A DNA stretch of 64,000 nt from Excoecaria cochinchinensis (lineage: Eukaryota > Streptophyta > Magnoliopsida > Malpighiales > Euphorbiaceae), in contig CANTUQ010000050.1 of assembly GCA_947683425.1 (NCBI GenBank), positions 14,748,501 through 14,812,500 on the forward strand, written 5' to 3'. Both the position numbers and the translations under genes were made by a program. This document shows, in pieces, positions 48,401 through 63,400 of this stretch. The stretch's first letter is position 1. The number at the start of each line of letters is the position of its first letter. The notes below the pieces were generated by a model. It searched no databases and was not told the DNA's origin. It saw only the letters and a program-made list of their open reading frames with translations.

Positions 48401-51400
48401 AATTTTTACGGATTTCCATAGGGGTACTACTAGGGAAAATGACCAGAATCGAGAAATCATAAAAAGTTGTGAAATTTTGGATCCGAGTCCAATAATTCTG
48501 GAAAACTTGATTGGAATAGCTACTGGAAGCTTGCCGGTCGCAACGCATCGAGAATTTGTTTCGTCGGAATCTGACAAATTTTTACGAATTTCCCTAGGGG
48601 TACCACTAGGAAAAATCACCAGAATCGAGAAATCATAAAAAGTGATGAAATTTTGGATTCGAGTCTAATAATTCGGGAAAACTTTATTGGGATAGCTACA
48701 GGAAGCTTACCGGTCGCAACGCATCGAGAATTGGCTTCGTCGAAATCTGACGAATTTCCCTAGGGGTACCACTAGGAAAAATCACCAGAATCGAGAAATC
48801 GTAAAAACTGGTGAAATTTTTGATCCGAGTCCAATAATTCGGGAAAACTTGATTGGAATAGCTACTGGAAGTTTGCCGGTCACAACGCATCGAGAATTGG
48901 CTTCGTCGAAATCTGATGACTTTTTACGGATTTCACAAAGGGTACCACTAGGAAAAATCACCAGAATCGCGAAATCGTAAAAAATGGTGAAATTTTGGAT
49001 CCGAGTCCAATAATTCGGGAAAACTTGATTGGGATAGCTACTGAAAGCTTGCCGGTCGCAACATATCGAGAATTGGCTTCGACGGAGTCTGACGGATTTC
49101 CCTAGGGGTACCACTAGGGAAAATCACCAGAATCGAGAAATCGTAAAAAGTGGAGAAATTTTGGATTCGAGTCCAATAATTTGGGAAAACTTGATTGGGA
49201 TAGCTACTGGAAGCTTGCCAGTCGCAATGCATCGAGAATTGGCTTCGTCGGAATCTGACGGATTTCCCTAGGGGTACCACTAGGGAAAATTACCAGAATC
49301 GAGAAATCGTAAAAACTGGTGAAATTTTGGATCCGAGTCCAATAATTCGGGAAAACTTGATTGGGATAGCTACTGGAAGCTTGCCGGTCGCAACGCATCG
49401 AGAATTGGCATCGTCGGAATCTGACGAATATTTACGGATTTCCCTGGGGGTAACACTAGGGAAAATCATCAAAATCGAGAAATCGTAAAAAGTGGTGAAA
49501 TTTTGGATCCGAGTCCAATAATTCGGGAAAACTTGATTGGGATAGCTACTGGAAGCTTGCCGGTCGCAACGCATCGAGAATTGGCTTTGTCGGAATCTGA
49601 CCGATTTCCCTAGGGGTACCACAAGGGAAAATCAAGAGAATCGAGAAATCGTAAAAAGTGCTGAAATTTTGGATCCGAGTCCAATAATTCGGGAACATTT
49701 GATTGGTATAGCTACTGGAAGCTTGCCGGTCGCAACGCATCGACAATTGCCTTCGTCGGAATCTGACGAATTTTTACGGATTTTCCTAGGTGTACCACTA
49801 GGGAAAATCACAAAAATCGAGAAATCGTAAAAAGTGGTAAAATTTTGGATCCGAGTCCAATAATTCGGGAAAACTTGATTGGGATAGCTACTGTAAACTT
49901 GCCGGTCGCAACGTATCGAGAATAGATTTCGTCGAAATCTGACGGATTTCCCTAGGGGTACCACTAGGAAAAATCACCAGAATCGAGAAATCGTAAAAAG
50001 TACTGAAATTTTTGATCCGAGTCCAATAATTCGAGAAAACTTGATTGGGATAGCTACTGGAAGCTTGCCGGTTGCAACGCATCGAGAATTGGTTTCGTCA
50101 GAATCTGGCAGATTTTCCTAGGGGTACCACTAGGGAAAATCACCAGAATCGAGGAATCGTAAAAAGTGCTGAAATTTTGGATCCGAGTCCAATAATTCGG
50201 AAAAACTTGATTGGGATAGCTACTGAAAGCTTGCCGGTCGCAACGCATCGAGAATTGGCTTCGACGGAATATGACGAATTTTTAAGGATTTCCCTAGGGG
50301 TACCACTAGGGAAAATCACCAAAATCGAGAAATCGTAAAAAGTGATAAAATTTTGGATCCGAGTCCAATAATTCGGGAAAACTTGATTGGGATAGCTACT
50401 GGAAGCTTGCCGGTCGCAACGCATCGAGAATTGGCTTCATCGGAATCTGACGGATTTCCCTAGGGGTACCACTAGGGAAAATCACCAAAATCGAGAAATC
50501 GTAAAAAGTGGTGAAATTTTTTATCCGAGTCCAATAATTCGGGAAAACTTGATTGGGATAGCTACTGGAAGCTTGCCGGTCGCAACGCATCTAGAATTTG
50601 CTTCGTCGGAATCTGACGGATTTCCCTAGGGGTACCACTAGGGAAAATCACCAGAATCGAGAAATCGTAAAAATTGCTGAAATTTTGGATCCGAGTCCAA
50701 TAATTCGGGAAAACTTGATTAGGATAGCTACTGGAAGCTTGCCGGTCGCAACGCATCAAGAATTGGCTTCGTCAAAATCTGACGGATTTCCCTAGCGGTA
50801 CCACTAGGAAAAAGCACAAGAATCGAGAAATCGTAAAAAGTGGTGAATTTTGGATCCGAGTCAAATAATTCGGGGAAACTTGATTGGGATAGCTACTGGA
50901 AGCTTGCTGGTCGCAACGCATCGAGAATTGGCTTCGTCGGAATCTGACTAATTTTTACGAATTTCCCTAGGGATACCACTAGGAAAAATCACCAGAAGCG
51001 AGAAATAGTAAAAAGTGATGAAATTTTGGATCCGAGTCCAATAATTCGGGAAAAATTGATTGGGATAGCTACTGGAAGCTTGCCGGTCGCAACGCATCGA
51101 GAATTGGCTTCGTCAGAATCTGACGAATTTCCCTAGGGGTACCACTAGAGAAAATCACCAGAATCGAGAAATCGTAAAAAGTGGTGAATTTTGGATCCGA
51201 GTCCAATAATTCGGGAAAACTTGATTGGGATAGCTACAAGAAGCATGCCGGTCGCAACGCATCGAGAATTGGCTTCGTCGAAATTTGAACCAATTTCCCT
51301 AGGGGTAACACTAAGGAATATCACCAGAATCGAGAAATCGTACAAACTGGTGAAATTTTTGATCCGAGTCCAATAATTCGGGAAAACTTGATTGGGATAG

Positions 51401-54400
51401 CTACTGGAAGCTTGCCGGTCGTAATGCATTGAGAATTGGCTTCTTCGCAATCTGACGAATTTTTACGGATTTCAGTAAGGGTACCACTAGGGAAAATCAC
51501 CAGAATCGAGAAATCGTAACAAGTGAGGAAATTTTAGATCCGAGTCCAATAATTCGGGAAAACTTGATTGGGACAGCTATTGGAAGCTTGCCAGTCGCAA
51601 CGCATCGAGAATTGGCTTCATCGGAATCTGACGGATTTCCCTAGGGGTACCACTAGGGAAAATCACCAGAATCGTGAAATCGTAAAAAGTGGTGAATTTT
51701 GGATCCGAGTCTAATAATTCGGGAAAACTTGATTGGGATAGCTACTGGAAGCTTGCCAGTCGTAACGCATCGAGAATTGGTTTCGTTGGAATCTAACGAA
51801 TATTTACGGATTTCCCTAGTGGTACCACTAGGGAAAATCACCCGAATCGAGAAATCGTAAAAAGTGGTAAAATTTTTGATCCGAGTCCAATAATTCGGGA
51901 AAACTTGATTGGGATATCTACTGGAAGCTTGCCGGTCGAAATGCATCGAGAATTGGCTTCGTTGGAATCTGACGAATTTCCCTAGGGGTACCACTAGGGA
52001 AAATCACAAGAATCGAGAAATCGTAAAAAGTGGTGAAATTTTTGATCCGAGTCCAATAATTCAGGAAAACTTGATTGGTATACTGGAAGCTTTCCGGTTG
52101 TAACGAATCGACAATTGCCTTCGTCGGAATCTGATGAATTTTTACGGATTTTCCTAGGGGTACCACTAGGGAAAATCACAAACATCGAGAAATCGTAAAA
52201 AGTGGTGAAATTTTTTATCCGAGTCCAATAATTCGGGAAAACTTGATTGGGATAGCTAGTGGAAGCTTGCCGGTCGCAACGCATCGAGAATTGCGTTCGT
52301 CGCAATCTGACGAATTTTTACGGATTTCAGTAAGGGTACCACTAGGGAAAATCACCAGAATAGAGAAATCGTAACAAGTGAGGAAATTTTAGATCCGAGT
52401 CCAATAATTCGGGAAAACTTGATTGGGATAGCTATTGGAAGCTTGCCGGTCGCAACGCATCGAGAATTGGCTTCATCGGAATCTGACGGATTTCCCTATG
52501 GGTACCACTAAGGAAAATCACCAGAATCGAGAAATCGTAAAAAGTGGTGAATTTTGGATCCGAGTCTAATAATTCGGGAAAACTTGATTGGGATAGCTAC
52601 TGGAAGCTTGCCAGTCGTAACGCATCGAGAATTGGTTTCGTCGGAATCTGACGAATATTTACGGATTTCCCTAGTGGTACCACTAGGGAAAATCACCAGA
52701 ATCGAGAAATCGTAAAAAGTGGTGAAATTTTTGATCCGAGTCCAATAATTTGGGAAAACTTAATTGGGATAGCTACTGAAAGCTTGCCGGTCGCAACACA
52801 TCGAGAATTGGCTTCGTCGGAATCTAACGAATTTCCCTAGGGGTATCACTAGGGAAAATCACGAGAATCGAGAAATCGTAAAAAGTGGTGAAATTTTTGA
52901 TCCGAGTCCAATAATTCGGGAAAACTTGATTGGGTTAGCTACTGGAAGCTTGCCGGTCGCAACGCATCGACAATTGCCTTCGTCGGAATCTGACGAATTT
53001 TTACGGATTTTCCTAGGGGTACCACTAGGGAAAATCACAAAAATCGAGAAATCGTAAAAAGTGGTGAAATTTTTGTTCCGAGTCCAATAATTCGGGAAAA
53101 CTTGATTGGGATAGCTACTGGAAGCTTGCCGGTCGCAACGCATTGAGAATTGAATTCGTCGGAATCAAACGAATTTCACTAGGGGTACCACTAGGGAAAA
53201 TCACCAGAATCGAGAAATCGTAAAAAGTGGTGAACTTTTTGATCCGTGTCTAATAATTTGGGAAAACTGGATTAGGATAGCTACTGGAAGCTTGCCGGTC
53301 ACAACGTAATGAGAATTGGCTTCGTTGGAATCTGACGAATTTTTACGGATTTCCCTAGGGGTACCATTAGGGAAAATTACCAGAATCGAGAAATCGTAAA
53401 AAGTGGTGAAATTTTGGATCCGAGTCCAATAATTCGGGAAAACTTGATTGGGAAAGCTACTAGAAGCTTGCCGATCGCAACGCATCGAGAATTGGCTTCG
53501 TCGAATTTTTACGGATTTCCCAAGGGGTACCACTAGGGAAAATCACTAGAATCGATAAATCGTAAAAAGTGGTGAAATTTTGAATACGAGTCCAATAATT
53601 CGGGAAAACTTGATTGGGATATCTACTGGAAACTTGCCGGTCGCAACGCATCGAGAATTGGCTTCGTCGGAATCTGACGAATTTCCCTAGGCATACCACT
53701 AGGGAAAATCACCAGAATCGATAAATCGCAAAAAGTGGTGAAATTTTTGATCCGAGTCCAATAATTCGGGAAAACTTGATTGGGATAGCTACTGGAAGCT
53801 TGCCGGTCACAATGCATCGAGAATTGATTTCGTCGGAATCTGACGAATATACCTAGGGGTACCACTAGGGAAAATCACCCGAATCGAGAAATCGTAAAAA
53901 GTGGTAAAATTTTGGATCCGAGTCCAATAATTTGGGAAAACTTGATTGGGATAGCTACTGGAAGCTTGCCCGTCGCAATGTGTCAAGAATTTTATTCGTC
54001 GGAATCAGACGAATTTCCCTAGGGGTACCACTAGGGAAAATCACCAGAATCGAGAAATCGTAAAAAGTGGTGAAATTTTGAATCCGAGTCAAATAATTCG
54101 GGAAAACTTTATTGGGATGGCTACTGGAAGTTTGCTAGTCGCAACGCATCGAGAATTGGCTTCGTCGGAATCTGACAAATTTTTACGGATTTCTCTAGGG
54201 GTACCACTAGGGAAAATCACCAGAATCGAGAAATCGTAAAAATTGGTGAAATTTTGGATCCGAGTCCAATAATTCAGGAAAACTTGATTGGGATAGCTAC
54301 TGCAAGCTTGCCGGTCACAATGCATCGAGAATTTGCTTCGTCGGAATCTGACGAATTTACCTAGGGGTACTAATAGGGAAAATCACCCGAATCGAGAAAT

Positions 54401-57400
54401 CGTAAAAAGTGGAAAAATTTTGGATCTGAGTCCAATAATTCGGGAAAACTTGATTGGGATAGCTACTGTAAGCTTGCCGGTCGCAACGTATCGAGAATTG
54501 AATTCGTCGGGATCAGACAAATTTCCGTTGGGGTACCACAAGGGAAAATCACCAGAATCGAGAAATCGTAAAAAGTGGTGAAATTTTTGATCCGAGTCCA
54601 ATAATTAGGGAAAACTTTATTTGGATAGCTACTGGAAGCTTGCCGGTCGCAACGCATCGAGAATTGGCTTCGTCGGAATCTTACGAATTTTTACGGATTT
54701 CCCTAGGGGTACCACTAGGGAAAATCACCAGAATCGAAAAATCGTAAAAAGTGTTGAAATTTTGGATCCGAGTCCAATAATTCGAGAAAACTTGATTGGG
54801 ATAGCTACTGGAAGCTTGCCGGTGGTAAAGAATGGAGAATTGGCTTCGTCGGAATCTGACGAATTTTTACCGATTTCCCTAGGGGTACCACTAGGGAAAA
54901 TCACCAGAATCGAGAAATCGTAAAAAGTGGTGAAATTTTGGATCCGAGTCCAATAATTCTTGAAAACTTGATTGGGATAGCTACTGGAAGCTTGCCGGTC
55001 GCAACGCATTGAGAAATGGTTTCGTCGGAATCTGACAAATTTTTACGGATTTCCCTAGGGGTACCACTAGGGAAAATCACCAGAATCGAGAAATCGTAAA
55101 AAGTGGTGAAATTTTGGATCGGAGTTCAATAATTCGGGAAAACGTGATTGAGTTAGCTACTGGAAGCTTGCCGGTCGCAACGCATCGAGAATTGGCTTCG
55201 TCGGAATCTGACGAATTTCCCTAGGGCTACCACTAGGAAAAATCACCAGAATCGAGAAATCGTAAAAAGTGGTGAAATTTTGGATCCGAGTCCAATAATT
55301 CGGGAAAACAGGATTGGGATAGCTACTGGATGCTTGCCGGTCGCAACACATCGAGAATTGGTTTCGTCGGAATCTGACGAATTTTTACGGATTTCCCTAA
55401 GGGTACCACTAGGAAAAATCACCAGAATCGTGAAACCGTAAAAAGTGGTGAAATTTTGTATCCGAGTCCAATAATTCGGGAAAACTTGATTGGGATAGCT
55501 ACTGGAAGCTTGCCGGTCGCAACGCATTGAGAATTGGCTTCGTCGGAATCTGACGAATTTTTACGGATTTCCCTAGGGGTACCACTAGGAAAAATCACCA
55601 GAATCGTGAAACCGTAAAAAGTGGTGAAATTTTTTATCCGAGTCCAATAATTCGGGAAAACTTGATTGGGATAGCTACTGGAAGCTTGCCGGTCGCAACG
55701 CATCCAGAATTGGCTTCGTCAGAATCTGACGGATATCCCTAGGGGTACCACTAGGGAAAATCACCAGAATCGAGAAATCGTAAAAAGTGGTGAAATTTTT
55801 GATCAGAGTCCAATAATTCGGGAAAACTTGATTGGGATAGCTACTGGAAGCTTGCCGGTCGCAACGCATCGAGAATTGGTTTCGTCAGAATCTGACGGAT
55901 TTCCCTAGGGGTACCACTAGGGAAAATCACCAGAATCGATAAATCGTAAAAAATGGTGAAATTTTGGATCCGAGTCCAATAATTCGGGAAAACTTGATTG
56001 GGATAGCTACTGGATGCATGCCGGTTGCAACGCATCGAGAATTGGCTTCTTGGGAATCTGACGAATTTTTACGGATTTCCCTAGGGGTACCACTAGGGAA
56101 AATCACCAGAATCGAGAAATCGTAAAAAGTGGTGAAATTTTGGATCCGAGTCCAATAATTTGAGAAAACTTGATTGGGATAGCTACTTGAAACTTGCCGG
56201 TCGCAACGCATCGAGAATTGGCTTCGTCGAAATCTGACAAATTTTTACGGATTTCCCTAGGGGCACCACTAGGAAAAATCACCAGAATCGAGAAATCGTA
56301 AAAAGTGGAGAAATTTTGGATCCGAGCCCAATAATTCGGGAAAACTTAATTGGGATAGCTACTGGAAGCTTGCCGGTCGCAACGCATCGAGAATTGGCTT
56401 CGTCGGAATCTGACGGATTTCCCTAGGGGTACCACTAGGGAAAATCACCAGAATCGAGAAATCGTAAAAAGTGGTGAAATTTTGGATCCGAGTCCAATAA
56501 TTCGAGAACACTTGATTGGGATAGCTACTGGAAGCTTGCCGGTCGCAACGCATCGAGAATTGGCTTCGTCGGAATCTGACGGATTTCCCTAGGGCTACCA
56601 CTAGGGAAAATCAACAGAATCGAGAAATTGTAAAAAGTTGTGAAATTTTGGATCCGAGTCCAATAATTCGGGAAAACTTGATTGGGATAGCTACTGGAAG
56701 CTTGCCGGTCGCAACGCATCGAGAATTGGCTTCTTGGGAATCGGACGAATTTTTACGGATTTCCCTAGGGGTACCACTAGGGAAAATCACCAGAATCGAG
56801 AAATCGTAAAAAGTGGTGTAATTTTGGATTCGAGTCCAATAATTCGGGAAAACTTTATTGGGATAGCTACTGGAAGCTTGCCGGTCGCAACACATCGAGA
56901 ATTGGCTTCGTCGGAATCTGACGAATTTTTACGGATTTCCCTAGGGGTACCACTAAGGAAAATCACCAGAATCGTGAAATCGTAAAAAGTGGGGAAATTT
57001 TTGATCCGAGTCCAATAATTCGGAAAAACTTGATTGGGATAGCGACTGGAAGCTTTCCGGTCGCAATGCATCGAGAATTGGCTTCGTCGGAATCTGACGG
57101 ATTTCCCTAGGGGTACCATCAGGGAAAATCACCAGAATCGAGAAGTCGTAAAAAGTGGTGAAATTTTGGATCCGAGTCCAATAATTCGGGAAAACTTGAT
57201 TGGGATAGTTACTGGAAGCTTACCGGTCGCAACGCATCGATAATTGGCTTCTTCGGAATCTAACTGATTTTTACGAATTTTCCTAGGAGTACCACTAGGG
57301 AAAATCACCAGAATCGAGAAATCGTAAAAAGTGGTGAAATTTTTGATCCGAGTCCAATAATTCGGGAAAACTTGATTGGGATAGCTACTGGAAGCTTGCC

Positions 57401-60400
57401 GATCGCAACGCATCGAGAATTGGCTTCGTCGAAATCTGACGGATTTCCCTAGGGGTACCACTAGGGAAAATCACCAGAATCGAGAAATCGTAAAAAGTGG
57501 TGAAATTTTGGATCCGAGTCCAATAATTCGGGAAAACGTGATTGGGATAGCTACTGGAAGCTTGCCGGTCGCAACGCATCGAGAATTGGCTTCTTGGGAA
57601 TCTGACGAATTTTTATGGATTTTTCTAGGGGTGCCACTAGGGAAAATCACCAGAATCGAGAAATCTTAAAAAGTGGAGAAATTTGGGATCCGAGTAAAAT
57701 AATTCGGAAAAACTTGATTGGGATAGCTACTGGAAGCTTGCCGGTCGCAACGCATCGAGAATTGGCTTCGTCGGAATCTGACGGATTTCCCTAGGGGTAC
57801 CACTAAGGAAAATCACCAGAATCGAGAAAACGTGAAAAGTGGTGAAATTTTGGATCTGAGTCCAATAATTCGGGAAAACTTGATTGGGATAGTTACTGGA
57901 AGCTTGCCGGTCGCAACGCATCGAGAATTGGCTTCGTAGGAATCTGACGGATTTCCCTGGGGGTACCACTAGGGAAAATCACCAGAATCGACAAATCGTA
58001 AAAAGTGGTGAAATTTTTTATCCGAGTCCAATAATTCGGGAAAACTTAATTGGGATAGCGACTGGAAGCTTGCCGGGTCGCAACGCATCAAGAATTGGCT
58101 TCGTCGGAATCTGACGGATTTCCCTATGGGTACCACTAGGGAAAATCACCAGAATCGAGAAATAGTAAAAAGTGGTGAAATTTTGGATCCGAGTCCAATA
58201 ATTCGGGAAAACTTGATTGGGATAGTTATTGGAAGCTTGCCGGTCGCAACGCATCGAGAATTGGCTTCTTGGGAATCTGACGGATTTTTACGGATTTTCC
58301 TAGGAGTACCACTAGGGAAAATCAACAGAATCGAGAAATCGTCAAAAGTGGTGAAATTTTGGATCCGAGTCCAATAATTCGGGAAAACTTGATTGGGATA
58401 GTCACTGGAAGCTTGCCGGTCGCAACGCATCAAGAATTGGCTTCGTCGGAATCTGACGGATTTCCCTAGGGGTACCACTAGGAAAAATCACCAGAATCGA
58501 GAAATCGTAAAAAGTGGTGAAATTTTTTATCCGAGTCCAATAATTCGGGAAAACTTAATTGGGATAGCGACTGGAAGCTTGCCGGTCGCAACGCATCGAG
58601 AATTGGCTTCGTCAGAATCTGACGGATTTTCTTAGGGGTACCACTAGGGAAAATCACCAGAATCGAGAAATCGTAAAAAGTGGTGAAATTTTGGACCCGA
58701 GTCCAATAATTCGGGAAAACTTGATTGGGATAGCTACTGGAAGCTTGCCGGGTCGCAACGCATCGAGAATTGGCTTCATCGAAATCTGACGAATTTTTAC
58801 GGATTTCCCTAGGGGTACCACTAGGGAAAATCACCAGAATCGAGAAATCGTAAAAAGTGGTGAAATTTTGGATCCGAGTCCAATAATTCGGGAAAACTTG
58901 ATTGGGATAGTCACTGGAAGCTTGCCGGTCGCAACGCATCAAGAATTGGCTTCGTTGAAATCTGACGGATTTCCCTAGGGGTACCACTAGGAAAAATCAC
59001 CAGAATCGAGAAATCGTAAAAATTGGTGAAATTTATGATCCGAGTCCAATAATTCGGGAAAACTTGATTGGGATAGCTACTGGAAGCTTGCCGGTCGCAA
59101 CGCATCGAGAATTGGCTTCTTGGAAATCTGACGAATTTTTATGGATTTTCCTAGGGGTGCCACTAGGGAAAATCACCAGAATCGAGAAATCTTAAAAAGT
59201 GGTGAAATTTGGGATCCGAATAAAATAATTCGGGAAAACTTGATTGGGATAGCTACAAGAAGCTTGCCGGTCGCAACGCATCGAGAATTGGCTTCGTCGG
59301 AATCTGACGGATTTCCCTAGGGGTACCACTAAGGAAAATCACCAGAATCGAGAAATCGTGAAAAGTGGTGAAATTTTGGATCTGAGTCCAATAATTCGGG
59401 AAAACTTGATTGGGATAGTTACTGGAAGCTTGCCGGTCGCAACGCATCAAGAATTGGCTTCGTAGGAATCTGACGGATTTCCCTGGGGGTACCACTAGGG
59501 AAAATCACCAGAATCGACAAATCGTAAAAAGAGGTGAAATTTTTTATCCGAGTCCAATAATTTGGGAAAACTTAATTGGGATAGCGACTGGAAGCTTGCC
59601 GGTCGCAACGCATCAAGAATTGGCTTCGTCGGAATCTGACGGATTTCCCTATGGGTACTACTAGGGAAAATCACCAGAATCGAGAAATAGTAAAAAGTGG
59701 TGAAATTTTGGATCCGAGTCGAATAATTCGGGAAAACTTGATTGGGATAGTTATTGGAAGCTTGCCGGTCGCAACGCATCGAGAATTGGCTTGGGAATCT
59801 GACGGATTTTTACTGATTTTCCTAGGAGTACCACTAGGGAAAATCAACAGAATCGAGAAATCGTCAAAAGTGGTGAAATTTTGGATCCGAGTCCAATAAT
59901 TCGGGAAAACTTGATTGGGATAGTCACTGGAAGCTTGCCGGTCGCAACGCATCGAGAATTGGCTTCGTCGGAATCTGACGGATTTCCCTAGGGGTACCAC
60001 TAGGGAAAATCACCAGAATCGAGAAATCGTAAAAAGTGGTGAAATTTTTTATCCGAGTCCAATAATTCGGGAAAACTTAATTGGGATAGCGACTGGAAGC
60101 TTGCCGGTCGCAACGCATCGAGAATTGGCTTCGTCGGAATCTGACGGATTTTCTTAGGGGTACCACTAGGGAAAATCACCAGAATCGAGAAATCATAAAA
60201 AGTGGTGAAATTTTGGACCCGAGTCCAATAATTCGGGAAAACTTGATTGGGATAGCTACTGGAAGCTTGCCGGTCGCAACGCATCGAGAATTGGCTTCGT
60301 CGGAATCTGACGAATTTTTACGGATTTCCCTAGGGGTACCACTAGGAAAAATCACCAGAATCGAGAAATCGTAAAAAGTGGTGAAATTTTGGATCCGAGT

Positions 60401-63400
60401 CCAATAATTCGGGAAAACTTGATTGGGATAGCTACTGGAAGCTTGCCGGTCGCAACACATCGGGAATTAACTTTGTCGAAATCTAACGAATTTCCATAGG
60501 GGTACCACTAGGGAAAATCACCAGAATCGAGAAATCGTAAAACGTGGTAAAATTTTTGATCCGAGTCCAATAATTCGGGAAAATTTGATTGGGATAGCTA
60601 CTGGAAGCTTGCCGGTCGCAACGCATCCAGAATTGGCTTCTTGGGAATCTGACGAATTTTTACGGATTTCCCTAGGGGTACCACTAGGGAAAATCACCAG
60701 AATCGAGAAATCGTAAAACGTGGTAAAATTTTTTATCCGAGTCCAATAATTCGGGAAAATTTGATTGGGATAGCTACTGGAAGCTTGCCGGTCGCAACGC
60801 ATCCAGAATTGGCTTCTTGGGAATCTGACGAATTTTTACGGATTTTCCTAGGGGTACCACTAGGGAAAATCACCAGAATCGAGAAATCGTAAAAAGTGGT
60901 GAAATTTTGGATCCGAGTCCAATAATTCGGGAAAACTTGATTGGGAAAGCTACTGGAAGCTTTCCGGTCGCAACGCATCGAGAATTGGTTACGTCGGAAT
61001 CTGACGGATTTTCCAAAGGGTACCACTAGGAAAATCACCAGAATCGAGAAATCGTAAAAAGTGGTGAAATTTTGGATCCGAGTCCAATAATTCGGGAAAA
61101 CTTGATTGGGATAGCTACTGGAAGCTTGCCGGTCGCAACACATCGGGAATTAACTTCGTCGAAATCTAACGAATTTCCATAGGGGTACCACTAAGGAAAA
61201 TCACCAGAATCGAGAAATCGTAAAACGTGGTAAAATTTTTGATCCGAGTCCAATAATTCGGGAAAATTTGATTGGGATAGCTACTGGAAGCTTGCCGGTC
61301 GCAACGCATCCAGAATTGGCTTCTTGGGAATCTGACGAATTTTTACGGATTTCCCTAGGGGTACCACTAGGGAAAATCACCAGAATCGAGAAATCGTAAA
61401 AAGTGGTGAAATTTTGGATCCGAGTCCAATAATTCGGGAAAACTTGATTGGGATAGCTACTGAAAGCTTTCCGGTCGCAACGCATTGAGAATTGGTTTCG
61501 TCGGAATCTGACGGATTTCCCTAGGGGTACCACTAGGAAAAATCACCAGAATCGAGAAATCGTAAAAAGTGGTGAAATTTTGGATCCGAGTCCAATAATT
61601 CGAGAAAACTTGATTGGGATAGCTACTGGAAGCTTGCCGGTCGCAACGCATCGAGAATTGGCTTCGTCGGAATCTGACGAATTTTTACGGATTTCCCTAG
61701 GGGTACCACTAGGAAAAATCACCAGAATCGAGAAATCATAAAAAGTGGTGAAATTTTGGATCCGAGTCCAATAATTCGGGAAAACTTGATTGGGATAGCT
61801 ACTGGAAGCTTTCCGGTCACAACGCATCGAGAATTGGTTTCGTCGGAATCCGACGGATTTCCCTAGGGGTACCACTAGGGAAAATCACCAGAATCGAGAA
61901 ATCGTAAAAAGTGGTGAAATTTTTTATTCGAGTCCAATAATTCGGGAAAACTTGATTGGGATTGTTACTGGAAGCTTGCCGGTCGCAACGCATCGAGAAT
62001 TGGCTTCTTGGGAATCTGACGAATTTTTACGGATTTTCCTAAGGGTACCACTAGGGAAAATCACCAGAATCGAGAAATCGTAAAAAGTGGTGAAATTTTG
62101 GATCCGAGTCCAATAATTCGGGAAAACTTGATTGGGAAAGCTACTGGAAGCTTTCCGGTCGCAACGCATCGAGAATTGGTTACGTCGGAATCTGACGGAT
62201 TTCCCTAAGGGTACCACTAGGAAAATCACCAGAATCGAGAAATCGTAAAAAGTGGTGAAATTTTGGATCCGAGTCCAATAATTCGGGAAAACTTGATTGG
62301 GATAGCTACTGGAAGCTTGCCGGTCGCAACACATCGGGAATTAACTTCGTCGAAATCTAACGAATTTCCATAGGGGTACCACTAGGGAAAATCACCAGAA
62401 TCGAGAAATCGTAAAACGTGGTAAAATTTTTGATCCGAGTCCAATAATTCGGGAAAATTTGATTGGGATAGCTACTGGAAGCTTGCCGGTCGCAACGCAT
62501 CCAGAATTGGCTTCTTGGGAATCTGACGAATTTTTACGGATTTCCCTAGGGGTACCACTAGGGAAAATCACCAGAATCGAGAAATCGTAAAAAGTGGTGA
62601 AATTTTGGATCCGAGTCCAATAATTCGGGAAAACTTGATTGGGATAGCTACTGGAAGCTTGCCGGTCGCAACGCATTGAGAATTGGCTTCGTTGGAATCT
62701 GACGGATTTCCCTAGGGGTACCACTAGGGAAAATCACCAGAATCGAGAAATCGTAAAAAGTGGTGAAATTTTGGATCCGAGTCCAATAATTCGGGAAAAC
62801 TTGATTGGGAAAGCTACTGGAAGCTTTCCGGTCGCAACGCATCGGGAATTGGTTACGTCGGAATCTGACGGATTTCCCTAAGGGTACCACTAGGAAAATC
62901 ACCAGAATCGAGAAATCGTAAAAAGTGGTGAAATTTTGGATCCGAGTCCAATAATTCGGGAAAACTTGATTGGGATAGCTACTGGAAGCTTGCCAGTCGC
63001 AACACATCGAGAATTGGCTTCTTGGAAATCTGACGAATTTTTACGGATTTCCCTAGGGGTACCACTAGGAAAAATCACCAGAATTGAGAAATCGTAAAAA
63101 GTGGTGAAATTTTGGATCCGAGTCCAATAATTCGGGAAAACTTGATTGGGATAGCGACTGGAAGCTTTCCGGTCGCAATGCATCGAGAATTGGCTTCGTC
63201 GGAATCTGACGGATTTCCCTAAGGGTACCACTAGGGAAAATCTCCAGAACCGAGAAATCGTAAAAAGTGGTGAACTTTTGGATCCGAGTCCAATAATTCA
63301 GGAAAACTTGATTGGGATAGATACTTGAAGCTTGCCGGTCGCAACGCATCTAGAATTGGCTTCTTGGGAATCTGACGGATTTTTACGGATTTTCCTAGGG

